NCBI RefSeq assembly: GCF_003219795.1
Contig: NZ_QJVC01000021.1
Span: 1 to 64,000 of the forward strand
From: Arthrobacter psychrolactophilus
GTDB taxonomy: Bacteria > Actinomycetota > Actinomycetes > Actinomycetales > Micrococcaceae
Direction of reading: 5' to 3'
Length of the DNA: 64,000 nucleotides
The translations under genes and the position numbers were made by a program. The notes beneath the pieces are model-generated. The model did no database searches and was not told the DNA's origin. It worked only from the letters and a program-made list of their open reading frames with translations. Shown in pieces: positions 37,698 to 47,111 of this stretch. Each line of letters begins with the position of its first letter. Positions within the stretch are counted from its first letter, which is position 1.

Positions 37698-39575
37698 ATG
37701 TCGCAGGGTCAGCAAACGAAACGTACATGGGCTGCTCGTGCCCGTGCTGTCCCCGGAATACTGGCCAAGTCGCCATGGTGGGTTGCACTCCTCGTGGGTG
37801 GCCTCTGCATCTGGCTGGGATTGACCCTAGTCACCAAACCGCTTTCTTCTTTGGGGGCCTTGACGCTTTACGCCGGCGCCAGCTTCATCATCTCCGGGAT
37901 CTCCGATCTGATCGAGAACGAAAAATCCGGTTCCGGGGGCATCCGCATGGTACTCGGCTGGGGCTGGGTTGCCGCCGGACTCGTGGTTCTGGTCTGGGCC
38001 GGTGGCGCCATGGCGGTGCTGCCCGTGTTCATCGCCGCCTCACTGATAGTCTCCGGCGTGATCCGGGCGATGGGGGCCATTCGCGGCAAGGTCCGCCCGG
38101 CCGATGAACGTGTCTCGGCGATCATCCTTGCGCTCGCAGACCTGATCTTTGGTGTGGTGGCGCTGGCCTGGCCGGACGTGACGCTGCTGCTGGTGGCCAT
38201 CCTCTTTGGTGCCCGAACCCTGCTCTTTGGCCTAGGCCGCGTGTGGAATGCCTTGGCCGAAGCTATCACGCTCTCGCGAGCACGACGGCGCACGGCTGCC
38301 ACTTCCGCTGTGGGAACGGCTTCCGCTGCATCGACGACCCGGCCCAAGCACTTCCGGCGTTGGATGCGGGTCATCGGTGCCGTGTTGTCGTTGGTCCTCG
38401 CTGTCGCCGTCGCCGGTCTTGGCGCGCAGCTGCGTAGTGGTGCCCCCAGTGTGGACGCGTTTTATGCTGCGCCGGCCACGGTTCCCGATGAGCCCGGGCA
38501 GTTGCTCAGGAGCGAACCCTTCACCACGGGTGTCCCGGAGAACGCCAAGGCGTGGCGGATTCTGTACACCACCACCGGGGACGATTCCACGCCGGCCGTG
38601 GCAAGCGCCGTCGTACTTACCTCACTGAAACCCGCCAGCGAGCCGAGACCCGTCATCACCTGGGCCCACGGCACCACAGGTTACTCCGAGCCGTGTGCGC
38701 CGTCGAACCTACCGGAATCCTTCGACGCGGGTGCGCTGCCGGCACTTGACCATATTGTCGAGAACGGGTGGGTGCTAGTCGCGACCGACTATGCAGGTCT
38801 GGGGACCAAGGGGCCGCAGCCGTATTTGATCGGTCAAGGCGAGGCCCGGTCAGTACTGGATTCGGTGCGGGCGGCGAAGGCGCTGGACACCGAGCAGGAC
38901 GAGCTGACCATGGCTGAAGAAACCGTCGTGTGGGGCCATTCGCAAGGAGGACAGGCAGCACTGTGGACCGGTGGATTGGCTGCAAGTTACGCGCCGGATG
39001 TGAAAATCAGCGGTGTGTCAGCCATGGCACCGGCCAGTGACGCCATTGGACTGTTGGCGAACCTGCATACAGTCTCCATTGGAAGCGTGTTTGCCTCCTA
39101 TGTGGCTGCTGCCTATGCCGACAACTATCCCGACGTTTCCTTCAACGAGTACATCACGCCCGTGGCCAGAACGTTTGTGCGTGAAATGTCCACACGTTGC
39201 CTGTCGGAGCCCGGGGTCTTGGTGTCAGCTGTCAATGCCCTCGCGATCGATAAAGACCGGACGATTTTCAGCAAGGATCCCACCACGGGAGCCATGGGCG
39301 ATCGGCTGCGCGAGAACACGCCGGTGTTGCCTATCTCGGCACCGTTATTCATTGCTCAGGGTGCGGCGGATCCGCTGGTGACTCCTGCCGTGCAGGACGC
39401 CTACGTTGCCGCACGGTGCAAGGCCGGGCAGGAACTTGAATACAAGAAGTATGAGGGCAAGGACCACATGGGAGTTGTGTCCCCTGATTCGCCCTTGATT
39501 GCCGATCTGCTGGCCTGGACCCAAGACCGCATCGAGGGTAAGCCCGCCACCAGCAATTGCACGGATCTGCCCTAG
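37698..39575 (+). CDS. DUF308 membrane domain fused to a secretory-type lipase
   Basis: 625 residues. The N-terminal part (about 25-190) has six or so membrane segments with the HdeD/DUF308 repeat pattern (WWVALLVGGLCIWLGLTLV, LYAGASFIISGISDLIE, DLIFGVVALAWPDVTLLL). After an Ala/Thr linker and another membrane helix (about 222-245) comes an alpha/beta hydrolase of the secretory lipase (LIP) family. Its nucleophile is S415 in WGHSQGGQAALW, with WAHGTTGYSEPCAPS, ATDYAGLGT, QGAADPLVTP and GKDHMGVV around the acid and histidine. The hydrolase should face outside the membrane. The fusion is unusual; its lipid or ester substrate is unknown. Confidence 0.88.
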   Translation: MSQGQQTKRTWAARARAVPGILAKSPWWVALLVGGLCIWLGLTLVTKPLSSLGALTLYAGASFIISGISDLIENEKSGSGGIRMVLGWGWVAAGLVVLVWAGGAMAVLPVFIAASLIVSGVIRAMGAIRGKVRPADERVSAIILALADLIFGVVALAWPDVTLLLVAILFGARTLLFGLGRVWNALAEAITLSRARRRTAATSAVGTASAASTTRPKHFRRWMRVIGAVLSLVLAVAVAGLGAQLRSGAPSVDAFYAAPATVPDEPGQLLRSEPFTTGVPENAKAWRILYTTTGDDSTPAVASAVVLTSLKPASEPRPVITWAHGTTGYSEPCAPSNLPESFDAGALPALDHIVENGWVLVATDYAGLGTKGPQPYLIGQGEARSVLDSVRAAKALDTEQDELTMAEETVVWGHSQGGQAALWTGGLAASYAPDVKISGVSAMAPASDAIGLLANLHTVSIGSVFASYVAAAYADNYPDVSFNEYITPVARTFVREMSTRCLSEPGVLVSAVNALAIDKDRTIFSKDPTTGAMGDRLRENTPVLPISAPLFIAQGAADPLVTPAVQDAYVAARCKAGQELEYKKYEGKDHMGVVSPDSPLIADLLAWTQDRIEGKPATSNCTDLP

Positions 39576-39600
39576 ATCGGCCAGGCTCGCCCCAAACACA

Positions 39601-39635
39601 AGCGGGGCCTACCAATGTCATTGGTAGGCCCCGCT
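39601..39635. terminator. Bidirectional terminator between the lipase and GH20 genes
   Basis: AGCGGGGCCTACCAATG (39601-39617) pairs perfectly with 39619-39635 in the gap between two convergent stop codons. Confidence 0.85.
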
Positions 39636-39665
39636 GTAGCATCAGTTGTGGGTTCAGTTCCGGGA

Positions 39666-42600
39666 TCAGCGGACGCCGGGAGCCTCTCCTCCGATGTTGA
39701 CCTCGGCGCCGCCGGCAAACGCGTTGCCAGCGATCGAGTTCAATGCCGTGAGCTTGAGGTAACGGCCAACTTTCCCGCCGGAAACGGCCGTGATCTGTGA
39801 ACGGCTCACATCAAGGAACGTTCCGGAGGCAACCTTGGCGCCAAACTCGGTGGGGCTGTCGGAGACATAGAGCTCGAAGTCCTTGATCTTGCCATTGGAG
39901 TTGGACTGGCGTTGAGTGTATTCAAAGCCGGTGACGGCGTAGCTCTTGCCCAGGTCGATGACCACACTGTGCGGGAACGGTGTGGTGCTGCCCTGCCACT
40001 GGGTGTGCCAGTAACTGTCAATCTTGCCGTCCAGCAATGCCGTAGCCGGACCGCTCGGCGCGGATTCACCCGTGAGCTCCTCCGAGGTGACGGATTCAAT
40101 GCTCAGCTCGCTCTGGAGGATCTTGTTCTCCAGCGGAATCAGCTTTGATTTGACCTTCAGGCTGTCCTTGGCAGTGCGTGTTCCGGTCGAGGAGATCTGG
40201 GTGGCTAGGACCTCGAACTTTCCGCTATACGTGGCGGGGTACACCGGCATCTGGAAGGTGAGCTGACCTTCGGCATCCGGGAGAACAGATCCGACGCGGT
40301 TACCGCCAAGGGTCAGCACAACATGCTTTCCGGGTTCGAAGCCGCTGAGCGTCGTTTTGGCGCGGTAACCGGCCTTGGTGGTGGCATTTGTGACGGCCAG
40401 AAGTGGAGTTTGGGAGGAGTCCCAAACGGCTGGCGCGGCAGGGTCGGCCGTGCCTGCGGCGATAGCCACGGTGAAGCTCGCCGTCGCCCCGTTGCTGGCC
40501 GTGAGCGTTCCCGTGTAAGTTCCCTCGGTGGCGTAGGAATGCGTGCCCTGCAGTTGGTACAGGCTTCCGGCGGCAAGTGAATGACGGGCCTTGAGTGCAA
40601 CGATCGTCGCCGGGGTGGCGGCGGTGCCGTCGCCCCAGTCAACGCTCACACCAAGGCTGCCAAGAATGCTGGAGGCGCTCACGCCATCAGCATCATCAAC
40701 CGTGTCAACAGCAATGCTTGAGCCGTCTGCCGAGGCCTTCGTGCCAGGTGCCGCCAGCTGGCCAACGTTGAGGGTCAGTGTCTTGCCCGGGGCAACAGCC
40801 ACGGGCAGTCCGGCCATGGAGGAGCGCCATTTGGCCTGGTTGCCGTCATAGAAATTAGTGCCGGTCGCAAGCATGCGCTGACCCATGGAGGCCATCCGCA
40901 CCTTGAAATCGTTCACGTTTCGCTGCGCCTGCGGGGTCCAACCAATTTCGGCAAAGGAGACGACACGTGGGAACGCCATGAACTCGGCTTGATTGCCGCC
41001 GCGGATGGTCTCGGACCACTGGGCCGCTTCCACACCGAGCAGTGCCGAGTCGGGCAGTTTCGCCCCGGCATCCTTGACGGTTCCGGCCGGATCCCAGTCG
41101 TAGTACTTCGGGAAGTCTCCGGTGCCAGCCCAGGTCAGGCCGATGGGCGTCTTGGCGTTGTACTTCATGTCAATGTAGGACGTGGAGCCGTTGGAGACCA
41201 TGAGCTTGGCGCCCTTGTTCTTGATGGCGTTGAGGGTATCGGCTGTGCCGCCGGTCCAGTATTGGATGCCGTCTCCTGCTGTGAGCCCGCCAATGGCGGA
41301 CTCATTCCAGCCGATCGGCTTCTTGCCCAGGCCGTGAATAATCTGCACGGTCTTGGTAACGAACTCGACGTAGTTGTCGTGGCCGGTCACGTGGGACTCG
41401 TCCCCGCCGATGTGGACGTAGTCGCTGGTGGTCATGCCTGCGATCTGGCCAAACACATGCTCCAAGAAGGTCCAGGTGATGGGTGAGGCAACGTCAAGGG
41501 TGGAGCCGCCAACATTCCCGGTGCCGTCGGCGGGGACAACGCCCCACTCGTCGATGCCCGGCTTAGCTCCGGCGGTGTTCAACTCCGGGATCGCGTGCAG
41601 AATGGCGGAGGTGTGGCCGGGAACATCGATTTCCGGAATGATCTCAATGTGGCGCGAGGCCGCATAGGCCACGATGTCCTTGTATTCCTTCTGCGTGTAG
41701 AAACCGGTGTGCCCGAGTTCGTCCTGGTAACTGAGGTTCTTGGTCACTGCCGTCTTGCCTGAGATGCCGGTCAGCTGGTCGTAGTCGATCGTGTCGCCCG
41801 ACTTCCGGCCGTCGTTGGTGATCTGGATGCGCCATCCTTGATCGTCGGCCAGATGCATGTGCAGCGTGGAAATCTTGTAGGCAGCCAGGGAGTCTATGAT
41901 GTTCTTGACTTCATCGGGGCGCTTGAAATCGCGTGCCACGTCAAGCATCATGCCGCGTTTGTCGAAGCGCGGTGCGTCGGAAATTTCGACGGCGGGTGCA
42001 CTCCAGTCCGCGATGACCTTTTGCTTGGATTCAATGAAGGCGGGGAAGAGCTGGCGCAGCGTCTGGATGCCATTGAAGACGCCATCGCTCGTGGGCGAGG
42101 TGACCTTCACGCCCGTGTCGGCACCCACCGTAAGCGTGTAAGCCTCGGATTGAAGCTGGGCACCGAGGTTGGGGATCTCACCCGGGGTCTGGAGAAGAAC
42201 GACGTCGTCCGCGTCGCCTGAGGTGCCTGTCACCACGGGCAGTGCCAGCCCGGTGGAGGTGCGGAAAATAGCGGCCAGGTAGTCAGCGGTTTTCTTAGTC
42301 TCAGGGTTATTGGCCACGATTCGCGAGCCGGCACCCAGCGTGAAGGGCGCCTTGTCGGGCGTAGCCAGATTGACCGGAAGCGGAATCAAGTTCACGCCTT
42401 CGGCAGGTACGGGTGCAGCGGCTTCCGGTCCGTCCCAGACCTCAAATTCCCACATGGACATACCGTACTTGATGCCACCGATTGGGGTGCGGTCAATGCC
42501 CTGCATGCGAACGTATTGGTACGGCGTGGATGCCAATGCGGCGTAGAGCTTCTGGGTGTCGTCGGCGGCGCACATGGGGGAGATGACGTCCGTGGCGTCC

Positions 42601-42974
42601 ACAAAGGTGATGCCGTCGGTGGAGACCTGAAGTTTGTATTTCGCAGCACAGGCTGTTTCCCACTTGATAGTGACATGGTCAATGACCGTGGGGGTCGCGA
42701 GCTTGAGGGTAATCTGGGCGTTGTTTGCCGTGTTGGAGGACCAACGTGTGGCGGGATCGCCGTCGTTCGCCAAGGCTGTGCCGTTGCGTCCGGGCGTCTC
42801 GTCGCCGGAGGAGGTGACGGTTGCGCCGGCCGAGGCTAGGGCAACGTTCCTTGCGGCAACATTGCCGGCAACAGGATCACCGGGGGCGGCCACCGAGGGC
42901 GGTGCCGCCATCGTCAGCAGCATGGCCGGCGCCACCACCGCCATCGCTAAGGCCTTCTTCAACAAGGAATGCAT
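39666..42974 (-). CDS. Secreted GH20 beta-N-acetylhexosaminidase, multidomain
   Basis: 1102 residues. Signal peptide 1-29 (hydrophobic core, cut near VAA). A first F5/8-type C (CBM32-like) domain lies at about 40-180, a GH20b domain at about 195-330 and the GH20 barrel at about 335-690. The catalytic Asp-Glu pair is in HIGGDESHVTG, with MLDVARDFK, LHMHLADDQGWRI and EIDVPGHTSAIL also typical. A PKD-like module (about 740-830, VDWGDGTAATPAT), an Ig-like linker and a second CBM32-like domain (about 960-1095, VIDLGKSYAVTGFEYTQRQ) follow. It releases terminal GlcNAc or GalNAc from chitin fragments or glycans outside the cell. The start has AAAGGA seven bases upstream. Confidence 0.93.
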   Translation of the reverse strand: MHSLLKKALAMAVVAPAMLLTMAAPPSVAAPGDPVAGNVAARNVALASAGATVTSSGDETPGRNGTALANDGDPATRWSSNTANNAQITLKLATPTVIDHVTIKWETACAAKYKLQVSTDGITFVDATDVISPMCAADDTQKLYAALASTPYQYVRMQGIDRTPIGGIKYGMSMWEFEVWDGPEAAAPVPAEGVNLIPLPVNLATPDKAPFTLGAGSRIVANNPETKKTADYLAAIFRTSTGLALPVVTGTSGDADDVVLLQTPGEIPNLGAQLQSEAYTLTVGADTGVKVTSPTSDGVFNGIQTLRQLFPAFIESKQKVIADWSAPAVEISDAPRFDKRGMMLDVARDFKRPDEVKNIIDSLAAYKISTLHMHLADDQGWRIQITNDGRKSGDTIDYDQLTGISGKTAVTKNLSYQDELGHTGFYTQKEYKDIVAYAASRHIEIIPEIDVPGHTSAILHAIPELNTAGAKPGIDEWGVVPADGTGNVGGSTLDVASPITWTFLEHVFGQIAGMTTSDYVHIGGDESHVTGHDNYVEFVTKTVQIIHGLGKKPIGWNESAIGGLTAGDGIQYWTGGTADTLNAIKNKGAKLMVSNGSTSYIDMKYNAKTPIGLTWAGTGDFPKYYDWDPAGTVKDAGAKLPDSALLGVEAAQWSETIRGGNQAEFMAFPRVVSFAEIGWTPQAQRNVNDFKVRMASMGQRMLATGTNFYDGNQAKWRSSMAGLPVAVAPGKTLTLNVGQLAAPGTKASADGSSIAVDTVDDADGVSASSILGSLGVSVDWGDGTAATPATIVALKARHSLAAGSLYQLQGTHSYATEGTYTGTLTASNGATASFTVAIAAGTADPAAPAVWDSSQTPLLAVTNATTKAGYRAKTTLSGFEPGKHVVLTLGGNRVGSVLPDAEGQLTFQMPVYPATYSGKFEVLATQISSTGTRTAKDSLKVKSKLIPLENKILQSELSIESVTSEELTGESAPSGPATALLDGKIDSYWHTQWQGSTTPFPHSVVIDLGKSYAVTGFEYTQRQSNSNGKIKDFELYVSDSPTEFGAKVASGTFLDVSRSQITAVSGGKVGRYLKLTALNSIAGNAFAGGAEVNIGGEAPGVR

Positions 42975-43201
42975 ATGTTCATCCTTTTTCGAAATGAGGG
43001 ATCTGGGTCACACGGTGCTCATGTTATCCATATCACAACCCTTTGGGAAGGCTATTAACCGCCAGAACGACTCGTAGCGCTGCGACGCGACGTGAAAGCG
43101 GCAGCACCCTCGGATCGGTGGAGCACGTCGGGATCATGAAAAAGTGTCAGGCGCTGACAGCGGCGCTTGGCGCCCAGCGGTGCCGCTTATGGAATGGGCG
43201 C
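42975..43201. other. Region upstream of the GH20 gene
   Basis: About 230 bases that hold the GH20 ribosome site and presumably its promoter. I see no clear -35/-10 pair and no convincing gene; several short GC-rich inverted repeats (for example around 43150-43185) lack T-runs. Confidence 0.4.
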
Positions 43202-43245
43202 GCAAAAGCGCGCTGCCCTTCGTGGAAAACGAGGACAGCGCGCTT
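43202..43245 (-). terminator. Terminator after the nitroreductase
   Basis: On the minus strand AAGCGCGCTG ... CAGCGCGCTT (43245-43236 and 43215-43206), with further pairing inside (TCGT/ACGA), is followed by TTTTGCG. It lies about 60 bases after the stop codon. Confidence 0.8.
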
Positions 43246-43300
43246 GGGGGAAAAGCAGGCCGCAGGCAGAACCGGCGGACTGAAAAACTGTGGAACAGAT

Positions 43301-43933
43301 TTACAACGTTACGGTGGCCAGGTCGAAGTCCAGGCGGTGCAGGCGGTCGCGGTCGCTGGGAACGCCGGGCTTGCCGAGGTTGACCACCATGATGACCGAG
43401 TGTGAGGAATCGGCATTGAATTCAGCATCGATGCCGGCCGGGTTGATGCCGGTCATGGGGCCCACCGTGAGGCCAGCGGCGCGGGCTGCCATGATGAAGT
43501 AACCGGCCTGTAGGTGCGCATTGTTGGAACCCATGGCATTGCGGCCAGCAAGGTCGCCCTCAAACATCTCCATCAAGGAACCTGCCATATGCGGAGCCGT
43601 CGTGGGCATGAGGGAATGCCATTCGTTGGTGAAGCTCAAGATGGCTACCATCGGTGCGGTGCGGGTCTTCTCCTTGTTGCCGTCCATCAGATGCGGGACC
43701 AAACGCTCGCGAGACTCGGCCGAGCGAAGCCAGGTGAGGCGCAGGGGCTGGCTGTTGAAGGCCGTGGGGCCCATCTTTGTCAGCTCGTAGATGGCCTGGA
43801 GCGTCTCATCGGAGATCTCCTCATCGGACCAGCTATTGGCTGTGCGGGCGTCCAGGAACAAGGTCGAGACGGCCTCGTTGTCGAGGACGAGCTGGGAGTT
43901 TAAATCGATTTCGGTGGCAACGGCAATGCTCAT
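43301..43933 (-). CDS. Nitroreductase family protein, RutE-like (malonic semialdehyde reductase)
   Basis: 210 residues, FMN-binding nitroreductase fold. The start VSTLFLDARTANSWSDEEISDETLQAIYEL followed by GPTAFNSQPLRLTWLRS is the RutE/HadB pattern, in which malonic semialdehyde is reduced to 3-hydroxypropionate. The C-terminal GPMTGINPAGIDAEF also fits. The other rut genes of pyrimidine catabolism are absent here, so the physiological substrate is open. Single gene with its own terminator. Confidence 0.87.
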   Translation of the reverse strand: MSIAVATEIDLNSQLVLDNEAVSTLFLDARTANSWSDEEISDETLQAIYELTKMGPTAFNSQPLRLTWLRSAESRERLVPHLMDGNKEKTRTAPMVAILSFTNEWHSLMPTTAPHMAGSLMEMFEGDLAGRNAMGSNNAHLQAGYFIMAARAAGLTVGPMTGINPAGIDAEFNADSSHSVIMVVNLGKPGVPSDRDRLHRLDFDLATVTL

Positions 43934-44131
43934 GGTCCGGCTTTCTCTAGCTAAAGAAGGTTCTCATCAATCCTCAGCGTCCCGGAGGCCGTGGTTGTTT
44001 CCGGTTTCGGCATGAGCTGCGACACATTTTCCGCCGCCCGCAAGGGTTAAGTCGTGGACGTAATTGTTCCCCGCCGATGGTGCACTGTGTCAGGATGGCG
44101 TCACGGGCTAACGCAAAGGAGCGGTAGGGAT

Positions 44132-45433
44132 ATGACGGCATGGACCATTCGCGATTTTCATTCGCAGGACGTTGAAGGGATTCTATCTCTGTGGCAGTCG
44201 CTACGGGAGAACGACGTCGAGCCCGTCTATGACCTTTCCGAGGTCCTCGCCTCCTGCGAGAAGGACCACGCTGTGGTGGCCGTGCAGGGCGAACAAATTG
44301 TTGGTGCGGCAGTGGGCCGGGCGGCTCACGACCAAGGCTGGATCGTTTTCCTCGCAACCCTGCCAGCGTTCCGTGGACGCGGCATCGGCACACTCTTGCT
44401 CTCAGCCGTTGAGAACCGCATGGCAGCTCACGGGCTGAACAAGCTCTCGGCACTCATGCCGGAAACAGAAACCCGTGTGGAAGCCTTCACCAACAGGGGC
44501 TTCGTGATCAAGAAAAACCTGCGCTACTTTGAACGGCATATCCCCGTACAACGAGCCGAACTCGGGGCACTGGAGGACCTCGGCGGGCGCATCCTGCCAC
44601 GTGACCTGTGGGACCGCGTCGCCGGGATGAGTGCCGAAAAGGAACTCCTGGAGCGAAGGCTGGTCATGCCCCTGGCCGAGTCTGAACTCGCGGAAGAATT
44701 CGGTGTTGTGCCGCCCCGCGCCGTCGTGCTTTTTGGTCCTCCCGGAACAGGGAAAACAACTTTTGCCAAGGCCATCGCCTCACGCCTCGAATGGCCGTTT
44801 GTCGAGGTCTTCCCCTCGAGGCTCGCGGGGGAGCCGGGCGGCCTCGCCGGTGCCCTGCGGCAGACCTTCTTGGAGATTGCCGAGCTTGAACATGCCGTGG
44901 TCTTCATCGACGAGGTGGAGGAGATTGCCTCGCAGCGTTCGGGGGAGCCGCCCTCGCCTATGCAAGGTGTCACCAACGAGCTGCTGAAGATCATCCCGGC
45001 ATTCCGCGATCAGCCCGGCCGCTTGCTCGTGTGCGCCACCAACTTCATCCGATCGCTGGACTCGGCCTTCCTGCGCCATGGCCGCTTCGATTACGTCATC
45101 CCGATTGGGCTGCCCGACGAGCAGGCACGCTCTGCTATGTGGAACCGCTTCATTCCTGCCCAGGTGCTCGAGCAGATCGATGTTGTGACGCTCGTTGCGG
45201 CAAGTGGCGGATTCTCGCCCGCAGACATTGAGTTCGCTGCCCGCAGCGCCTCGCAGCGGGCCCTGGAAAAGGCCCTGTTCGACGACGTTGCCCCCGCAAG
45301 TGGTGCCCCGGCAGTCCCGCGCGGCCCCGTGACGGCAGACTACTTAGAGACCATTGCCGAGACCAAGGCGACCGTGAGCGACGCCGTGGCTGCGGACTTC
45401 TTGGAGGACATTGCGGCGCTGGCACGAACCTAA
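44132..45433 (+). CDS. GNAT acetyltransferase-AAA ATPase fusion
   Basis: 433 residues. The N-terminal half (1-145) is a GNAT domain: DFHSQDVEGILSLWQSL and the acetyl-CoA motif LPAFRGRGIGTLLLSAVENRM. The C-terminal half (about 165-430) is an AAA ATPase with Walker A FGPPGTGKTTF (K208), Walker B VVFIDEVEEI (D260), a second-region-of-homology segment LLVCATNFIRSLDSAFLRHGRFDYVIPIG (arginines present) and a C-terminal helical lid. Both catalytic units look intact. A plausible role is ATP-driven remodelling or acetylation of a protein target, but no substrate can be named. ATG chosen with AAGGAG ten bases upstream; an in-frame extension to 44054 looks non-coding. Confidence 0.87.
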   Translation: MTAWTIRDFHSQDVEGILSLWQSLRENDVEPVYDLSEVLASCEKDHAVVAVQGEQIVGAAVGRAAHDQGWIVFLATLPAFRGRGIGTLLLSAVENRMAAHGLNKLSALMPETETRVEAFTNRGFVIKKNLRYFERHIPVQRAELGALEDLGGRILPRDLWDRVAGMSAEKELLERRLVMPLAESELAEEFGVVPPRAVVLFGPPGTGKTTFAKAIASRLEWPFVEVFPSRLAGEPGGLAGALRQTFLEIAELEHAVVFIDEVEEIASQRSGEPPSPMQGVTNELLKIIPAFRDQPGRLLVCATNFIRSLDSAFLRHGRFDYVIPIGLPDEQARSAMWNRFIPAQVLEQIDVVTLVAASGGFSPADIEFAARSASQRALEKALFDDVAPASGAPAVPRGPVTADYLETIAETKATVSDAVAADFLEDIAALART

Positions 45434-45461
45434 GCCTCCCGCCGGGGATTAAAACAGGGGA

Positions 45462-46457
45462 TTACAGCCAGGTCTTCTTCTTGAAGATGAGGTACATGGC
45501 CAGCCCAACGGAGAACATGAGAGCCAGGGCGAAGGGATAGCCAAAGGCCCAGTGTAATTCGGGCATGTGATCGAAGTTCATGCCGTAAATGGATCCTACG
45601 AAGGACGGCGCGAACAAGATGGCAGCCCAGGAAGAGATCTTTTTCATCTGCTGGTTTTCCGCAGCGCTGGCCTCATTTTGCCGGTTGGTCGTTAATGTTC
45701 CGTCCACCGTCAACGCATTTTGTAACAGCTGCCGGAAGGAGTCCGCCCGGGCCGTGACGGATTCCACATGGTCCTCCACATCGCGCAGATACCGCTGCAG
45801 CTCAACGTCGACGTGGTATTTCACGAAGCCTGACTTGAGCCGTTCCAGCATCTCGCGCAGAGGGTGGATGGCGCGCTGGAACTGAATGACCTCGCGTGAA
45901 AGTTGGTAGATGCGGCGCGAGACGGTGGGGTCACCGGCGAAGAGCTGGTCCTCGATCTCATCGATGTCATTTTCCAAACCGTTGACCACTGGCTGGTAGT
46001 CATCGACCACCTGGTCCATGATCGCGTACAACACGGCCTCGGGGCCCATGGCGAGCAGCCTCGGGTCCGCCTCGAGCCTGGTGCGCGTGGAGGCTAACCC
46101 GGGAGTCTCGGCGTGGCGAATCGTGACGACAAAGTCCTTGCCGGTAAAAATATGCAGCTCGCCAAACTCCACCGTTTCATCCTTGTCGATGTATCTGGCG
46201 GGCCGCAGTACCGTGAAGAGGACGTCGTCGTACCTCTCCAGCTTGGGGCGCTGGTGAGCCATGATCGTGTCTTCGACCGCGAGCTCATGGAGGGAAAACT
46301 CGGCGGCGAGAGACTTCATCTCGGCGGCATCGGGACGGAACATGCCAATCCATGCCATGCCGCCACAGGAATCCATGACCTCATAGGTTTGCTCGAGGCT
46401 ATGGGGATTGGCAAAGCGTGAGCCGTTCACGTACACGGCGTTATCGATGATGGTCAC
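45462..46457 (-). CDS. corA: CorA family magnesium/cobalt transporter
   Basis: 331 residues. A soluble alpha/beta and coiled-coil cytoplasmic domain is followed by two C-terminal membrane helices. The selectivity motif GMN is at 292-294 in SIYGMNFDHMPELHW, with a positively charged end KKKTWL. It forms pentameric Mg2+ (and Co2+/Ni2+) channels. GTG start with CATAAT exactly six bases upstream and no ribosome site, so the transcript is probably leaderless. Confidence 0.94.
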   Translation of the reverse strand: MTIIDNAVYVNGSRFANPHSLEQTYEVMDSCGGMAWIGMFRPDAAEMKSLAAEFSLHELAVEDTIMAHQRPKLERYDDVLFTVLRPARYIDKDETVEFGELHIFTGKDFVVTIRHAETPGLASTRTRLEADPRLLAMGPEAVLYAIMDQVVDDYQPVVNGLENDIDEIEDQLFAGDPTVSRRIYQLSREVIQFQRAIHPLREMLERLKSGFVKYHVDVELQRYLRDVEDHVESVTARADSFRQLLQNALTVDGTLTTNRQNEASAAENQQMKKISSWAAILFAPSFVGSIYGMNFDHMPELHWAFGYPFALALMFSVGLAMYLIFKKKTWL

Positions 46458-46463
46458 CTGCTC

Positions 46464-46469
46464 ATTATG
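46464..46469 (-). promoter_or_regulatory. -10 box of corA, leaderless layout
   Basis: CATAAT on the minus strand, then six bases (GAGCAG), then the GTG start at 46457. Confidence 0.5.
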
Positions 46470-46489
46470 GACGAGTCAGGTGTGGAAGC

Positions 46490-47005
46490 TTAGTCCAGCG
46501 GTCCGGTGTGTCCGGGGATGTGCTTAAACACGAGGGTGGTTTCCGTATGACCAACCACGGGATCGGTCGTGAGGTTATCCAAAACCCAGTCGCGCAGGGC
46601 ATCGGTGTCGCGGACGGCAATGTGCAGCAGGTAGTCCACGGAACCGGAGGTGTGGAAAGTGGAAAGGACCTCGGGCAGCAGCGGAACCCGCGCCGTGAAG
46701 GTGTCAATTTCATCGCGGTTATGCGCGCGCAATCGCACGGCAATGAGCGCCTGGACAGATCGGCCAATTGAGGAGAGGTTCAGTTTCGCCTCGAAACCCT
46801 CGATCGCGCCACGCTCCATGAGAGCCCGTGTGCGCATGAGAGCGGTCGACGGCGCGATCCCCACTGCGTCTGCCAGGTCCCGGTTGGTGATGCGTGCGTC
46901 CGCGACCAGGGTGTCGATGATCTGTCGGTCGACGGCGTCGAGGGGTTCGAAGGAAGGGTGGCCCTGGGGTTGCTCTCGTCGAACGTTCTTCGTCGCTGAT
47001 GCCAT
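46490..47005 (-). CDS. Lrp/AsnC family transcriptional regulator
   Basis: 171 residues. The N-terminal helix-turn-helix is DAVDRQIIDTLVADARITNRDLADAVGIAPSTALMRTRALMERGAIEGFEAKLN (about 25-80). A RAM/AsnC effector-binding domain follows (about 90-160; VQALIAVRL, GSVDYLLHIAVRDTDALRDWV). ATG 47005 has GGAGG five bases upstream; an in-frame TTG at 47017 is less likely. It lies downstream of the nitronate monooxygenase on the same strand, 106 bases apart. The target and amino-acid effector are unknown. Confidence 0.92.
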   Translation of the reverse strand: MASATKNVRREQPQGHPSFEPLDAVDRQIIDTLVADARITNRDLADAVGIAPSTALMRTRALMERGAIEGFEAKLNLSSIGRSVQALIAVRLRAHNRDEIDTFTARVPLLPEVLSTFHTSGSVDYLLHIAVRDTDALRDWVLDNLTTDPVVGHTETTLVFKHIPGHTGPLD

Positions 47006-47111
47006 GGGATCCTCCAAGATTCATGATGACGTGGTCCACCACCGCCGGATGGGGCAGTCGATAGTTCGCCATACTAGCAAATTACCGAATATTGGACTAA
47101 CAGCAGTCGGG

